Of a stretch of 64,000 nt of DNA, positions 16,579-23,563 are shown piece by piece (the first letter of the stretch is position 1; the number at the start of each line of letters is the position of its first letter). This DNA comes from an uncultured Mediterraneibacter sp. (GTDB lineage: Bacteria > Bacillota > Clostridia > Lachnospirales > Lachnospiraceae): the NCBI GenBank assembly GCA_944381495.1, contig CALWLJ010000004.1, positions 124,001-188,000 of the forward strand, written 5' to 3'. The position numbers were made by a program, and so were the translations under genes. Below the pieces are notes generated by a model. The model was not told the origin of the DNA, searched no databases, and was given only the letters and a program-made list of their open reading frames with translations.

Positions 16579-17094
16579 TTATGTACTCAGATTAATCATT
16601 ATTTCTTCTGCTATCTCAACTATCGTTTTCCCGGACGTATCTATTTTTACTGCATTTATTTCCGAATACAGGGGCAGATAGGAAATGCTCCTCTCAATCA
16701 CATCTGCTTGCCGCAAACCAACCTTCACATCTTGTTCCAGTCTTTTCCGCAGCTCTTTTTCAGTACAGACAAGAGAAACACTAATGACGTCACAATCTTT
16801 TGTAACCAGACGGGACAGTATGTCATCCAGAATAGTCTGCTCCTGCATTACCCAACAAAATATAATATTTTCATAAACCGGGCAGTGAATAAAATTATTC
16901 AACAGAAAACAGATGTTCTCAATCACCATTTTCTTTGTTTCCGCCGTAACCTGAAAAGGATCCATGTTCCAACACCAGTCACCATCCAGAAAGGCACAAT
17001 TATTCAATTGCATCTTCATGAACTGTCCAATCGTTGTTTTCCCCACTCCCATAGGACCGCCAATCAGATACAATTTTTTTCTTTTATCATTCAT
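16579..17094 (-). CDS. P-loop nucleotide kinase-like protein
   Basis: A 171-residue cytosolic protein with the Walker A motif GGPMGVGKTT at residues 12-21 and a lid-like basic region later (KELRKRLEQDVKVGLRQADV). It resembles small AAA/shikimate-kinase-like phosphotransferases of unknown substrate. The start overlaps the end of the MBL hydrolase gene by 8 bp, so they are translated together. No clue in the sequence fixes the substrate. Confidence 0.72.
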   Translation of the reverse strand: MNDKRKKLYLIGGPMGVGKTTIGQFMKMQLNNCAFLDGDWCWNMDPFQVTAETKKMVIENICFLLNNFIHCPVYENIIFCWVMQEQTILDDILSRLVTKDCDVISVSLVCTEKELRKRLEQDVKVGLRQADVIERSISYLPLYSEINAVKIDTSGKTIVEIAEEIMINLST

Positions 17095-17758
17095 AATAAA
17101 ATTCCGTCCATTTCCCTTTACAGGAGAAACAGGGCATTACCGGGTGCTTCTCCCCCTTCAGCTCCCCGTTTTTCAGAGCTTCTGCGTCTTCCAGATTTCG
17201 CCCGATATACTCCGGTCCGATGGGATATTCATGGTGACAGGGGATGATCGTATCTGCCTGATCTGCAAGGGAAAGCAGCTTTTTCTGACTTCTGATATAA
17301 AGCTCCAGATTCCGGTGTTCCCCGAACATGTAGATGGGACCGGCCTTCTGCACCGAATCGCCGGGCAGGAGCAGCCGTTTCTCACGGTCGAAAAAAGCAA
17401 CGCTTCCGTATGTATGTCCCGGGATCTCAATGGTTTCAAACCGATAGCCGCCGCACTCAAATACGTCTCCTTCAGAAAGAGGCTTCAGCCGGACTCCGTC
17501 CTGGATCAGGTGCCAGTCTCCTTTGTGGAGATAACATTCACCGAAATCCTTCAGACCGCCTGCATGATCTCTGTCGCCGTGTGTCAGGATCACTTTGACC
17601 GGCAGATCTGTGATCTTCCGCACTGCCTCACATACATGACTGTCTTCAAATCCGGTGTCGATCAGAAGTGCATCCTCTTCACCGGTGACCAGGAATTGTC
17701 TCACCCGGCCGTCATCAAGTATGTAAAAGTTGTCCGTAAATAAAGCTGTCTCTGTCAT
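17087..17758 (-). CDS. Metallo-beta-lactamase fold hydrolase
   Basis: A 223-residue MBL-fold enzyme with the binuclear zinc motif HGDRDH at residues 60-65, GDSVQ further on, and a late histidine in IPCHHEYPIG. It belongs to the glyoxalase II-like/general hydrolase group; thioester, lactone or phosphodiester substrates are all possible. ATG 17758 is used; a GTG 27 bases upstream directly abuts the previous stop codon but has no better ribosome site. It is the middle gene between a DUF1349 protein and a P-loop kinase. Confidence 0.82.
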   Translation of the reverse strand: MTETALFTDNFYILDDGRVRQFLVTGEEDALLIDTGFEDSHVCEAVRKITDLPVKVILTHGDRDHAGGLKDFGECYLHKGDWHLIQDGVRLKPLSEGDVFECGGYRFETIEIPGHTYGSVAFFDREKRLLLPGDSVQKAGPIYMFGEHRNLELYIRSQKKLLSLADQADTIIPCHHEYPIGPEYIGRNLEDAEALKNGELKGEKHPVMPCFSCKGKWTEFYYE

Positions 17759-17785
17759 GTAATCATCTCTCTTTCTGTGAACCAC

Positions 17786-18397
17786 TTATTCATCCGGCTG
17801 CTGCCCGTCGTGTGCCTTCCACTGGCATTCCGTCAGCTGCATATTGGAAAAGACAGCCTTAAAGGAAGAATCCTCCGGGGAGCATGCATAAATCCCGAAC
17901 TGTATTTTTCCGTTTCCTTTATTCATATGACAGATACGCATCTGCTGAAAATGTAGCCCGTCTTCGGAACACTCAATACAGTAGTCATCCTCCCGTCTGC
18001 TGAAGCGGTACCACATGGACTTGATATCTGCTCCTATAACCGTTGTCGCCCAGTCCGAGTAGCCGTTGTTCGTCACTACGCTCCCAAGATGCTGATATTC
18101 TTCATTCTCATACTCAATAGATCCTTTCAGCCAGTTCTCGCTGTCCAGGTACATAACGATGCCGCACTGGTCAAATCTGTGATGACTTTCCTGAAAATCA
18201 GTCTTTACGGTAAAACTGAAATACTTCTCCTCTGTCTCCATCTGGAAAACAGGGGCATTGTCATTTCTGAAATGGTAGTATGTCCTCTGCCAAAGATCCG
18301 TGTGGGGTTTCGTCACAATCTCCACTGTGCCGTCTGTGATCCGGTAACTTTCCGGCTCCCTTGTCCATTTGAATTTTTCAAGATCGAGTTTCATCAT
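17786..18397 (-). CDS. DUF1349 concanavalin-like protein
   Basis: A 203-residue all-beta protein of the DUF1349 family (concanavalin A-like lectin/glucanase fold; relatives include yeast Ree1, linked to enolase regulation). Typical motifs are FKWTREPESYRI near the N-terminus, FSFTVKTDF, QCGIVMYLDSENWLKGSIEYENE and GIYACSPEDSSFKAVFSN. It starts at ATG 18397 behind AAGGAG. No signal peptide, so it is cytosolic. It may bind carbohydrate, but no function is proven for bacterial members. Confidence 0.85.
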   Translation of the reverse strand: MMKLDLEKFKWTREPESYRITDGTVEIVTKPHTDLWQRTYYHFRNDNAPVFQMETEEKYFSFTVKTDFQESHHRFDQCGIVMYLDSENWLKGSIEYENEEYQHLGSVVTNNGYSDWATTVIGADIKSMWYRFSRREDDYCIECSEDGLHFQQMRICHMNKGNGKIQFGIYACSPEDSSFKAVFSNMQLTECQWKAHDGQQPDE

Positions 18398-18454
18398 TTT
18401 TTCTCCTTTCTGCGCACTTGCTGCGTCAATAATGGTAGCTGTGGAAGTTTACTT

Positions 18455-18871
18455 TCAAATTTCCTTCTTCTGCAGTTTCAGGATATCTTCTCTAAGTTCA
18501 TGCACTTTTTGTTCGATCAGATTGATAATCTCCATGAATTTCTCATCACCCTGTCCCGTGGGATCCTCCAGCCCCCAGTTCAGGTTCAGGCTTCCCGGAA
18601 TATACGGGCAGGCAACATTGCATCCCATAGAAACTATAATATCCGCTTTCGGAATATCTGTAAACAATTTGGAATACTGGTCCGCTTCCATATCGATCCC
18701 GTAAACCTGTTTCATCAGGCGAACCGCGTCCTGGTTGATCCTGGGCTTTGTCTCTGTCCCCGCAGAATAACAGTCACAGATATCGGAAAGATATTTTCTG
18801 CCCAGTGCCTCGGCGATCTGGCTTCTACAGGAATTGTGGACACAGACAAAAGCAACTTTGATTTTTTCCAT
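18455..18871 (-). CDS. arsC: Low-molecular-weight phosphatase / ArsC-type arsenate reductase
   Basis: A 138-residue LMW tyrosine-phosphatase fold protein. The P-loop C10-VHNSC15-R16, the SAGTE strand, a second cysteine pair C84/C88 (GCNVACPY) and the acid D103 in DPTG match thioredoxin-coupled ArsC arsenate reductases better than true phosphatases. ATG 18871 follows GGAGGTGTAAG. It begins 1 bp after the stop of the DUF5714 gene, which argues for a shared role. No ArsR or ArsB gene is nearby, so arsenate as the natural substrate is not certain. Confidence 0.78.
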   Translation of the reverse strand: MEKIKVAFVCVHNSCRSQIAEALGRKYLSDICDCYSAGTETKPRINQDAVRLMKQVYGIDMEADQYSKLFTDIPKADIIVSMGCNVACPYIPGSLNLNWGLEDPTGQGDEKFMEIINLIEQKVHELREDILKLQKKEI

Positions 18872-18872
18872 C

Positions 18873-19577
18873 TTACACCTCCGGATTGTAAAAGGGACAT
18901 CTGTTCCTGATACACTGGTTATTTCTGTCTGATCTGGTACATGTGATATCATGAGATCGCATCATAACTCCCAGTTTTTCCCAGGTGAAACGGACAGCCT
19001 CTTCGACAGCCAGATAGGAATCTCTTTTACAGCAGCGCGGACCGCCTGCACTGCCGATCCTTTCCAACGCCCGGGAAGTCATTTGATTCGACAGGCCCCA
19101 TGCTGCTCCGGACAGCGGCGTGGCATCCGTAATGATCGACATATACATGCCTGCGCTGATCCCGGCCCCGCAGGCTCCCCAGAAACCACAGGCTCCGCCT
19201 GGTACAGTCTTGCCGCGTCTGTACATTTCGGAAAGGCTCTTCTCCAGATCAATCTCTCCGCCGGCATTTTTATATGCGGTCAGAAGCGCTGCTCCCACCA
19301 TAACATGATGTTCGGGTCCATGCATATGACAGAAGTCTTCGGACATCATGTTTTCCAGAATAACGACAGGATCCCTGCTGTCTTCGTGCAGACATATGTC
19401 AATTATGCGGTCCATTCCACTTGTATGACATTCATTGCATACATAATGTCCATTAATACATCTTGTTTTACTGTTTTCTTGCTTGTGACAGACAGAGCAC
19501 TCCATCAGGACGTCTTCATCCAGATATTCAAGTGGCGCTCCGCAGATCAGGCATTCTTCTTTTGCTTCTGTGTTCAT
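18873..19577 (-). CDS. DUF5714 cysteine-rich protein
   Basis: A 234-residue protein of the DUF5714 type. The N-terminus carries two CxxC pairs (C9/C12, C27/C30) and C40, C47, C50, suggesting rubredoxin-like or zinc-ribbon metal binding. The rest contains HMHGPEHHVMVG, a glycine-rich GGACGFWGACGAGISAG around residues 120-140, and a C-terminal CIRNRCPF. Conserved Cys/His clusters suggest metal or Fe-S cofactor chemistry, but the reaction is unknown. It is immediately upstream of the ArsC-like gene (1-bp gap). Confidence 0.78.
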   Translation of the reverse strand: MNTEAKEECLICGAPLEYLDEDVLMECSVCHKQENSKTRCINGHYVCNECHTSGMDRIIDICLHEDSRDPVVILENMMSEDFCHMHGPEHHVMVGAALLTAYKNAGGEIDLEKSLSEMYRRGKTVPGGACGFWGACGAGISAGMYMSIITDATPLSGAAWGLSNQMTSRALERIGSAGGPRCCKRDSYLAVEEAVRFTWEKLGVMMRSHDITCTRSDRNNQCIRNRCPFYNPEV

Positions 19578-19596
19578 AACGTATCTCCAATCTGCT

Positions 19597-20406
19597 TCAT
19601 GCTCCTGCGAGGCATATCATCCTTGCAAATTTATTTTCTGAGTCTTCTGTAACTTTGATCTTTCCCTGTTGGATCAGGTTGTCGATCCTTTTTGCATACC
19701 ACCAGTCTCCTATTCCAATCTGATTTGATCCCAGGATCATTCCGATCAGATACGCTTCCTTTACCTGTTTATCTGTAAGCTGTTTCCATATCAAAAAGTC
19801 GTAAAAATCCTCCGGCACACCAAGAACCCTTCCGTTTACCACAGCACGAAGAGGACTGTTATCCTCCTTCAGCTCATCCCAGATCTGTGCATACATCTTT
19901 ACTTCTTTTCCCGACAGTATCTTTTCCCAGGACAAATACTGCAGAAAAGTCTCCGGATCCACTTCCCCCCAGCGGCTATGTAAAACAATCCCGTCTTTCA
20001 ATATCGTATACTCCGGCAGTTTTACAACACGGATCTCATTTTCATAATTCTGCAATGCACCGCATAGAGAATAAAAGCCACAAATTGAATAGGGGGCGTC
20101 GCTGTACCATACTCTGATCATCTCTCCATCTTTCAGATACTTACGCAGCCGTTCCAGTTCATTACAATGCAAATCGTCTGTTGTCCGCAGTTCAAGATCC
20201 GTCTCTTCCTTTCTTCCGTACTGTTCCTGTACATACATAGAATTGATCAATTCTTTTCGATACTGACTGTCCACACTTTTTCTTATATCACCAATATCCA
20301 TCCTAAATCCGAGGCATACAACCTTATCAGGATCTCCGGGGATTTTCTTTCCTTTCACGGTTTTCATGGAACCTGCTTCACTTTCTCCGAACAATACTTC
20401 TATCAT
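19597..20406 (-). CDS. DUF1835/DUF3658-like protein
   Basis: A 269-residue cytosolic protein beginning MIEVLFGESEAGSMK, with IRVWYSDAPYSICGFYSLC in the middle and a C-terminal helical domain (LTDKQVKEAYLIGMILGSNQIGIGDWWYAKRIDNLI). This order fits the DUF1835 plus DUF3658 proteins of Firmicutes, whose function is unknown. ATG 20406 is taken as start; the frame stays open for 19 more codons upstream into the previous gene, so the exact start is uncertain. Confidence 0.75.
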   Translation of the reverse strand: MIEVLFGESEAGSMKTVKGKKIPGDPDKVVCLGFRMDIGDIRKSVDSQYRKELINSMYVQEQYGRKEETDLELRTTDDLHCNELERLRKYLKDGEMIRVWYSDAPYSICGFYSLCGALQNYENEIRVVKLPEYTILKDGIVLHSRWGEVDPETFLQYLSWEKILSGKEVKMYAQIWDELKEDNSPLRAVVNGRVLGVPEDFYDFLIWKQLTDKQVKEAYLIGMILGSNQIGIGDWWYAKRIDNLIQQGKIKVTEDSENKFARMICLAGA

Positions 20407-20443
20407 AGCGTTATCGTCTCTTTTCTGTATACATGTTCTCTCT

Positions 20444-20974
20444 TTATCTTCTTTCATACACAAGCTCTGTTATCCCGTTACTGGTCTTTGCATACTTTAA
20501 CCGCAGTTTGATTTCTTTTTCTCCCTTACCAAAAAGGAGAATGCCGCCGCCCAATATACTAGGTATAACTGAAATATGATATTCATCGATAAGATTATCT
20601 CTGACCATCGGCTGGATAATACTTCCTCCGCCGCAGAGCCAGATATTTTTACCCGGCTGACTTCTCAGACGTTCTGTCAGCTCACAGGGATCTTCCCGGA
20701 CGAATTTGATGTTTTCAGTTGATCCCTCATTTTTGTGCGTGATGACATAACTTGTCAGTTCTTCGTAAGGCCATATCTCCGGAGAAAGCTCTTCCCGTAC
20801 CTGATCGTATGTCGTCCGTCCCATCACAACCGTATCTATCCCTTTGATAAACTCGGAATAGGTATCCTCATTCTCCGCCTCTTTGTCCTGCCCTGTCAGC
20901 CACTCAACCCCGCCATCTTTATCGGCGATGTACCCGTCAAGACTCATGGCAATATACAGAATAACCTTTCTCAT
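20444..20974 (-). CDS. Dihydrofolate reductase-like (RibD C-terminal fold) protein
   Basis: A 176-residue NADPH-dependent reductase-like protein of the YyaP/RibD-C group: MRKVILYIAMSLDGYIAD at the N-terminus, GVEWL, VMGRTTYDQV near residue 50 and IWLCGGGSIIQPM near 115, the cofactor-binding segments. Members are annotated as DHFR family; few have been tested biochemically. It sits between the kinase-like protein and the DUF3658-type gene. Confidence 0.85.
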   Translation of the reverse strand: MRKVILYIAMSLDGYIADKDGGVEWLTGQDKEAENEDTYSEFIKGIDTVVMGRTTYDQVREELSPEIWPYEELTSYVITHKNEGSTENIKFVREDPCELTERLRSQPGKNIWLCGGGSIIQPMVRDNLIDEYHISVIPSILGGGILLFGKGEKEIKLRLKYAKTSNGITELVYERR

Positions 20975-20991
20975 GATCTTTTGCCTTTCCT

Positions 20992-21570
20992 TTATGAATG
21001 TTCTTGTACATACTTAAGAAATTCCGACGTCTTTGACCAGTATTTTACTCCCCAGTTTTCAAAATTCCATTCTTCCATGTATTGATTGCACTCGTAATCC
21101 ACATAATACAACACGCCATCCTGCATGATGAAATTCGTGGGGAAATAATCAATATTCGTATCAGCCGCATACAGCAGGCGGCACATCTCTTTCACCTGGC
21201 ACAGACATTCTTCAACAGGTCTGTCGTTCAAGACCATCTCATATACAGTATCGCCCGCTATGTATTCTTTTATGATACGCTCATTTTCTATATCTGTATC
21301 CAGCATCTCCGGCAGGGTGATCCCGATCTCTTTCAGCCGCTTGTAATCGTTCATCTCCGCCTCGATCTTATTGCCAAACTGATAGTAATCGCAGGGCTCG
21401 TGATGGATCTGCTTTAATACGACTTTTCCCTGATCGGATTCTGCCAGATAAGAATATCCGCCCTTGCCTTTGCCCAGCAGTTTCAGTATCCGGTATTCTT
21501 TTCCGTTTACCAGACAGTTGTTTTTTACTTTCTGCATGGAGTCATGCGAAGATGTAGTTTTAATATTCAT
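20992..21570 (-). CDS. Small protein-kinase-like (APH/RIO-type) protein
   Basis: A 192-residue protein with a kinase-like N-lobe: glycine loop LLGKGKGGYSYLA, an ATP-binding lysine in KVVLKQIH, and an alpha-C acid. The catalytic loop is unusual: instead of HRD..N it reads NIDYFPTNFI, with YVDYECN as a DFG-like metal-binding site. It is much shorter than standard Ser/Thr kinases, resembling lipopolysaccharide- or aminoglycoside-kinase-like folds. ATG 21570 is preferred for its spacing to GGAAG; an ATG at 21594 is possible and would overlap the direct repeat containing a decayed toxin locus. Confidence 0.7.
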   Translation of the reverse strand: MNIKTTSSHDSMQKVKNNCLVNGKEYRILKLLGKGKGGYSYLAESDQGKVVLKQIHHEPCDYYQFGNKIEAEMNDYKRLKEIGITLPEMLDTDIENERIIKEYIAGDTVYEMVLNDRPVEECLCQVKEMCRLLYAADTNIDYFPTNFIMQDGVLYYVDYECNQYMEEWNFENWGVKYWSKTSEFLKYVQEHS

Positions 21571-21597
21571 TTCTCTTTTCTTCCTGTTTTTCATAAC

Positions 21598-21626
21598 TTG
21601 AATCTTTTCTCTGAATATGCTATATT
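21598..21626 (+). promoter_or_regulatory. Antisense-RNA promoter, copy 1
   Basis: Plus-strand -35 TTGAAT (21598-21603), 17-bp spacer, -10 TATATT (21621-21626), identical to copy 2. It would drive a short RNA ending at the hairpin near 21736, opposite to the broken toxin frame. Confidence 0.6.
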
Positions 21627-21633
21627 CTTAATA

Positions 21634-21736
21634 GAAAAGGAGCAGCCGCCTACAAGGGGTTGACCTAATAATAAAGAGATAACATAGAATTACCACCTCA
21701 TTACTCGTCAAAGTTACCGGGGTGGTTTTTCTATGC
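21634..21736 (+). ncRNA. Putative antisense RNA, copy 1
   Basis: Expected RNA of about 100 nt from the promoter at 21598-21626 to the CCACC/GGTGG hairpin with U-run (21693-21730). By position it corresponds to the antitoxin RNA of Fst/TxpA-like type I systems. Since the cognate toxin frame is broken, this RNA may act only on copy 2. Inferred. Confidence 0.45.
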
Positions 21737-21744
21737 CAAAAGCA

Positions 21745-21808
21745 CTACTTCAAGTTCGCAAATACGAATGTAAGCAATGCCAGTATGAACATACGGTTTC
21801 TTGTCCAT
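21745..21808 (-). pseudogene. Broken holin-like type I toxin, copy 1
   Basis: Same start (MDKKP) and same 3' end as the intact 30-codon toxin at 22877-22969, but 29 bp in the middle are missing. The deletion shifts the frame and removes the DFKDLMAFGMF part, so the hydrophobic segment is lost. The frame then reads past the old stop. Promoter, terminator and antisense promoter around it are kept. Confidence 0.7.
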
Positions 21809-21871
21809 CAGCACCACCATTCTATGTAAGAATAGAGGTCAGCCCCCCCTGCAACACAATTGTTCCGCGAT

Positions 21872-22684
21872 TTATTCTATCATGATATGCTCCTTATGCT
21901 CAATGCTCTTTTCCATCGCCAGTCCGCACTCAAACGCCAGCGCCATATATTTTTCCGCACTGTTCAGTCCGTACTGCATCAGATCCCTGATCTCCCACTT
22001 GTCATCATCAAGATTATCCGCGCCGTACAGAAATTGTATAAAAGGAATCTTCCTGTACTGCGAAACTGCCAGCATAGATGCGCACTCCATCTCAACCGCA
22101 AGGCATCCCTGTTCTTTTCTCTTCTGTATCATCGGAAACGTTTCTCTGTAAATACCATCTGTCGTCCATGTCTTTCCTTTGACATAAGGGCATCCTGAAG
22201 CCTGCAGGACATGCTCCAATACATTCACACATTGCTCATCCGCTTCTATCTCCGGTGACGGCGCCGCGTAATGATAACTTGTCCCCTCATCCCGTACTGC
22301 TGAAACTGGAATGATAACCCTGCCATTTACTTTCTCATCATCCAATACACCACAGGATCCAAACAGGACAAACCGCTCCGCACCCATTGCAACAATTTCT
22401 TCAAAACCAACAACACAGGCCGGCGCACCTACTCTTGACTGGAAAAATGCGATATCTGTATCTTTATAGCGGAGCTTATAGACCGGCATCGCCCCGTTCG
22501 CGGTATATAATCTGGCAATCTGCTCCACATTTTCCATAGAAGCAAATTTCCGGATAATATTGTCTGAAAATGTAGATACACAAATCTTAGGAAAATCTTT
22601 AATCTTCTCTGTCGTATCTGTCGGATTGATCAATGCCGGTGCAGATATATCTGCACTTTGAAATACCGTCTCCACAGCCATCAT
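21872..22684 (-). CDS. Nucleoside phosphorylase (uridine/purine phosphorylase family)
   Basis: Cytosolic PNP_UDP_1-fold enzyme of 270 residues that would split nucleosides with phosphate. The phosphate/ribose site segment FFQSRVGAPACVVGFEEIVAMGAERFVLFGSCG and the late AVEMECASMLAV motif, whose Glu-Met-Glu binds ribose, are visible. The start is ATG 22684 or 22681 after GGGAG. The gene sits alone between two direct repeats carrying toxin/antisense loci, and its final codons overlap the -10 of the copy 1 toxin promoter. Whether it prefers uridine or purine nucleosides is not clear. Confidence 0.87.
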   Translation of the reverse strand: MMAVETVFQSADISAPALINPTDTTEKIKDFPKICVSTFSDNIIRKFASMENVEQIARLYTANGAMPVYKLRYKDTDIAFFQSRVGAPACVVGFEEIVAMGAERFVLFGSCGVLDDEKVNGRVIIPVSAVRDEGTSYHYAAPSPEIEADEQCVNVLEHVLQASGCPYVKGKTWTTDGIYRETFPMIQKRKEQGCLAVEMECASMLAVSQYRKIPFIQFLYGADNLDDDKWEIRDLMQYGLNSAEKYMALAFECGLAMEKSIEHKEHIMIE

Positions 22685-22731
22685 TTACTCCCTTCTCTTC
22701 TCCATCACATATATTCCTGTTTTTTCATAAC

Positions 22732-22760
22732 TTGAATCTTTTCTCTGAATATGCTATATT
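22732..22760 (+). promoter_or_regulatory. Antisense-RNA promoter, copy 2
   Basis: Plus-strand -35 TTGAAT (22732-22737), 17-bp spacer, -10 TATATT (22755-22760). It points toward the toxin frame from its 3' side, the arrangement of Fst-family antitoxin RNAs. Confidence 0.65.
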
Positions 22761-22767
22761 CTTAATA

Positions 22768-22867
22768 GAAAAGGAGCAGCCGCCCACAAGGGGGTTGACC
22801 TAAAATAAGGTAAAACATAGAAATGCCACCCTAAACCGGTCAAAGTTATGAGGGTGGTTTTTCTATG
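22768..22867 (+). ncRNA. Putative antitoxin RNA of a type I toxin-antitoxin locus
   Basis: Predicted RNA of about 100 nt from the promoter at 22732-22760 to the hairpin with U-run at 22826-22862. Its 5' part contains GGAGCAGCCGCCC and GGTTGACC, whose complements resemble GGTGGCTGACC in the 5' leader of the toxin mRNA. Pairing could thus occur both at the shared terminator and at the leader, as in the par/Fst system. Inferred from sequence only. Confidence 0.55.
22816..22867. terminator. Shared bidirectional terminator of toxin and antitoxin RNAs
   Basis: Stem CCACCCT (22826-22832) / AGGGTGG (22851-22857), extended by CATAGAAA / TTTCTATG on the outside, followed by TTTTT on the plus strand. 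The loop holds ACCGGTCAAAGTT. The near-symmetry suits two convergent RNAs ending in the same hairpin. Confidence 0.65.
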
Positions 22868-22876
22868 CCAAAAGCA

Positions 22877-22969
22877 CTACTTCAGGTTCGCAAATACGAA
22901 TGTAAGCAATGCCAGTATGAACATACCAAAGGCCATCAGGTCTTTAAAGTCAAATGGTTTCTTGTCCAT
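22877..22969 (-). CDS. Holin-like type I toxin peptide
   Basis: A 30-residue peptide: a charged start (MDKKPFDFKD), then one hydrophobic helix (LMAFGMFILALLTFVFA) and a basic end (NLK). This fits the small membrane toxins called putative holin-like toxins (relatives of TxpA/Fst). ATG 22969 follows GGGGGTGG; an in-frame ATG five codons upstream would give a longer N-terminus. It has its own promoter, an opposing RNA promoter and a shared terminator, which together mark a type I toxin-antitoxin module. Toxicity is inferred from family resemblance. Confidence 0.7.
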   Translation of the reverse strand: MDKKPFDFKDLMAFGMFILALLTFVFANLK

Positions 22970-23036
22970 CAGCACCACCCCCATTCTATATAAGAATAGC
23001 GGTCAGCCACCCTGCAACACGATTGCCCCGCGTTTT

Positions 23037-23065
23037 ATTCTATCACATTATAACTGCGTTCTCAA
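23037..23065 (-). promoter_or_regulatory. Toxin mRNA promoter, copy 2
   Basis: Minus-strand -35 TTGAGA (23065-23060), 17-bp spacer, -10 TAGAAT (23042-23037). The -35 lies inside the 3' end of the GNAT gene. Copy 1 has the same -10 (21879-21874) with TTGAGC 18 bp upstream, inside the phosphorylase gene. Confidence 0.55.
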
Positions 23066-23554
23066 TATTTTTTCCATCACATAATTAGTCAACAGGATCC
23101 CTTTTCGCTCCACCTGCTGCTCCCGTATGACTCTATAGCCTCTTTTTTCAAAAAAAGGCTTTGCTGTAATGGATGCATGGGTTGTGATCTGCTCTGCATC
23201 CACCGCCTCTTCCAGTCTGTCACAGAGCGCAGACGCAATCCCGCAGTGTTGAAAATCCTTGTGTACATACAGACGTTCCAGGTAGCCTGTACTATCCATG
23301 TCCGCAAAGCCCGCAATCTGATCCGGAGCATCCTTTTTGTCTTCTGCTTCTGACGGCGTTATGACGGCCACCAGCGTCATATGCTCCTGAAAAGATCTGT
23401 CCCACGCCGCCAGATCTATATTGCCGTCAGCCCATGCATCAAGCTGTTCATCTGTATAGTCTGCTGCATTAACAGTATGTACCGTTTGATAGAAAAGCTC
23501 AGTTATTTGTTGTATATCTTCTGTTTTGTATGGTCTGATCTCCATCTGTATCAT
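23048..23554 (-). CDS. GNAT family N-acetyltransferase
   Basis: A 168-residue acetyltransferase with the GNAT acetyl-CoA site in LERLYVHKDFQHCGIASALCDRLEE (motif A, about residues 95-119) and the C-terminal KPFFEKRGYRVI motif B. It resembles the YafP/ElaA-like small-substrate group. Acceptor unknown. Its 3' end overlaps the promoter of the intact type I toxin locus. Confidence 0.86.
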   Translation of the reverse strand: MIQMEIRPYKTEDIQQITELFYQTVHTVNAADYTDEQLDAWADGNIDLAAWDRSFQEHMTLVAVITPSEAEDKKDAPDQIAGFADMDSTGYLERLYVHKDFQHCGIASALCDRLEEAVDAEQITTHASITAKPFFEKRGYRVIREQQVERKGILLTNYVMEKILRTQL

Positions 23555-23563
23555 TTCCTCTTC

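Larger units (their letters stand above)
21583..21893. repeat. Direct repeat copy 1 (decayed toxin/antisense locus)
   Basis: About 310 bp closely matching 22716-23044 along its length: the same plus-strand promoter, terminator hairpin, small reading frame and minus-strand promoter. It differs mainly by a 29-bp deletion within the small frame. The two copies flank the nucleoside phosphorylase gene. Confidence 0.85.
22716..23044. repeat. Direct repeat copy 2 (intact toxin/antisense locus)
   Basis: About 330 bp, the full version of the repeat at 21583-21893. Contains, left to right on the plus strand, the antisense promoter, a bidirectional terminator, the 30-codon toxin (minus) and the toxin promoter's -10. 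Confidence 0.85.
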
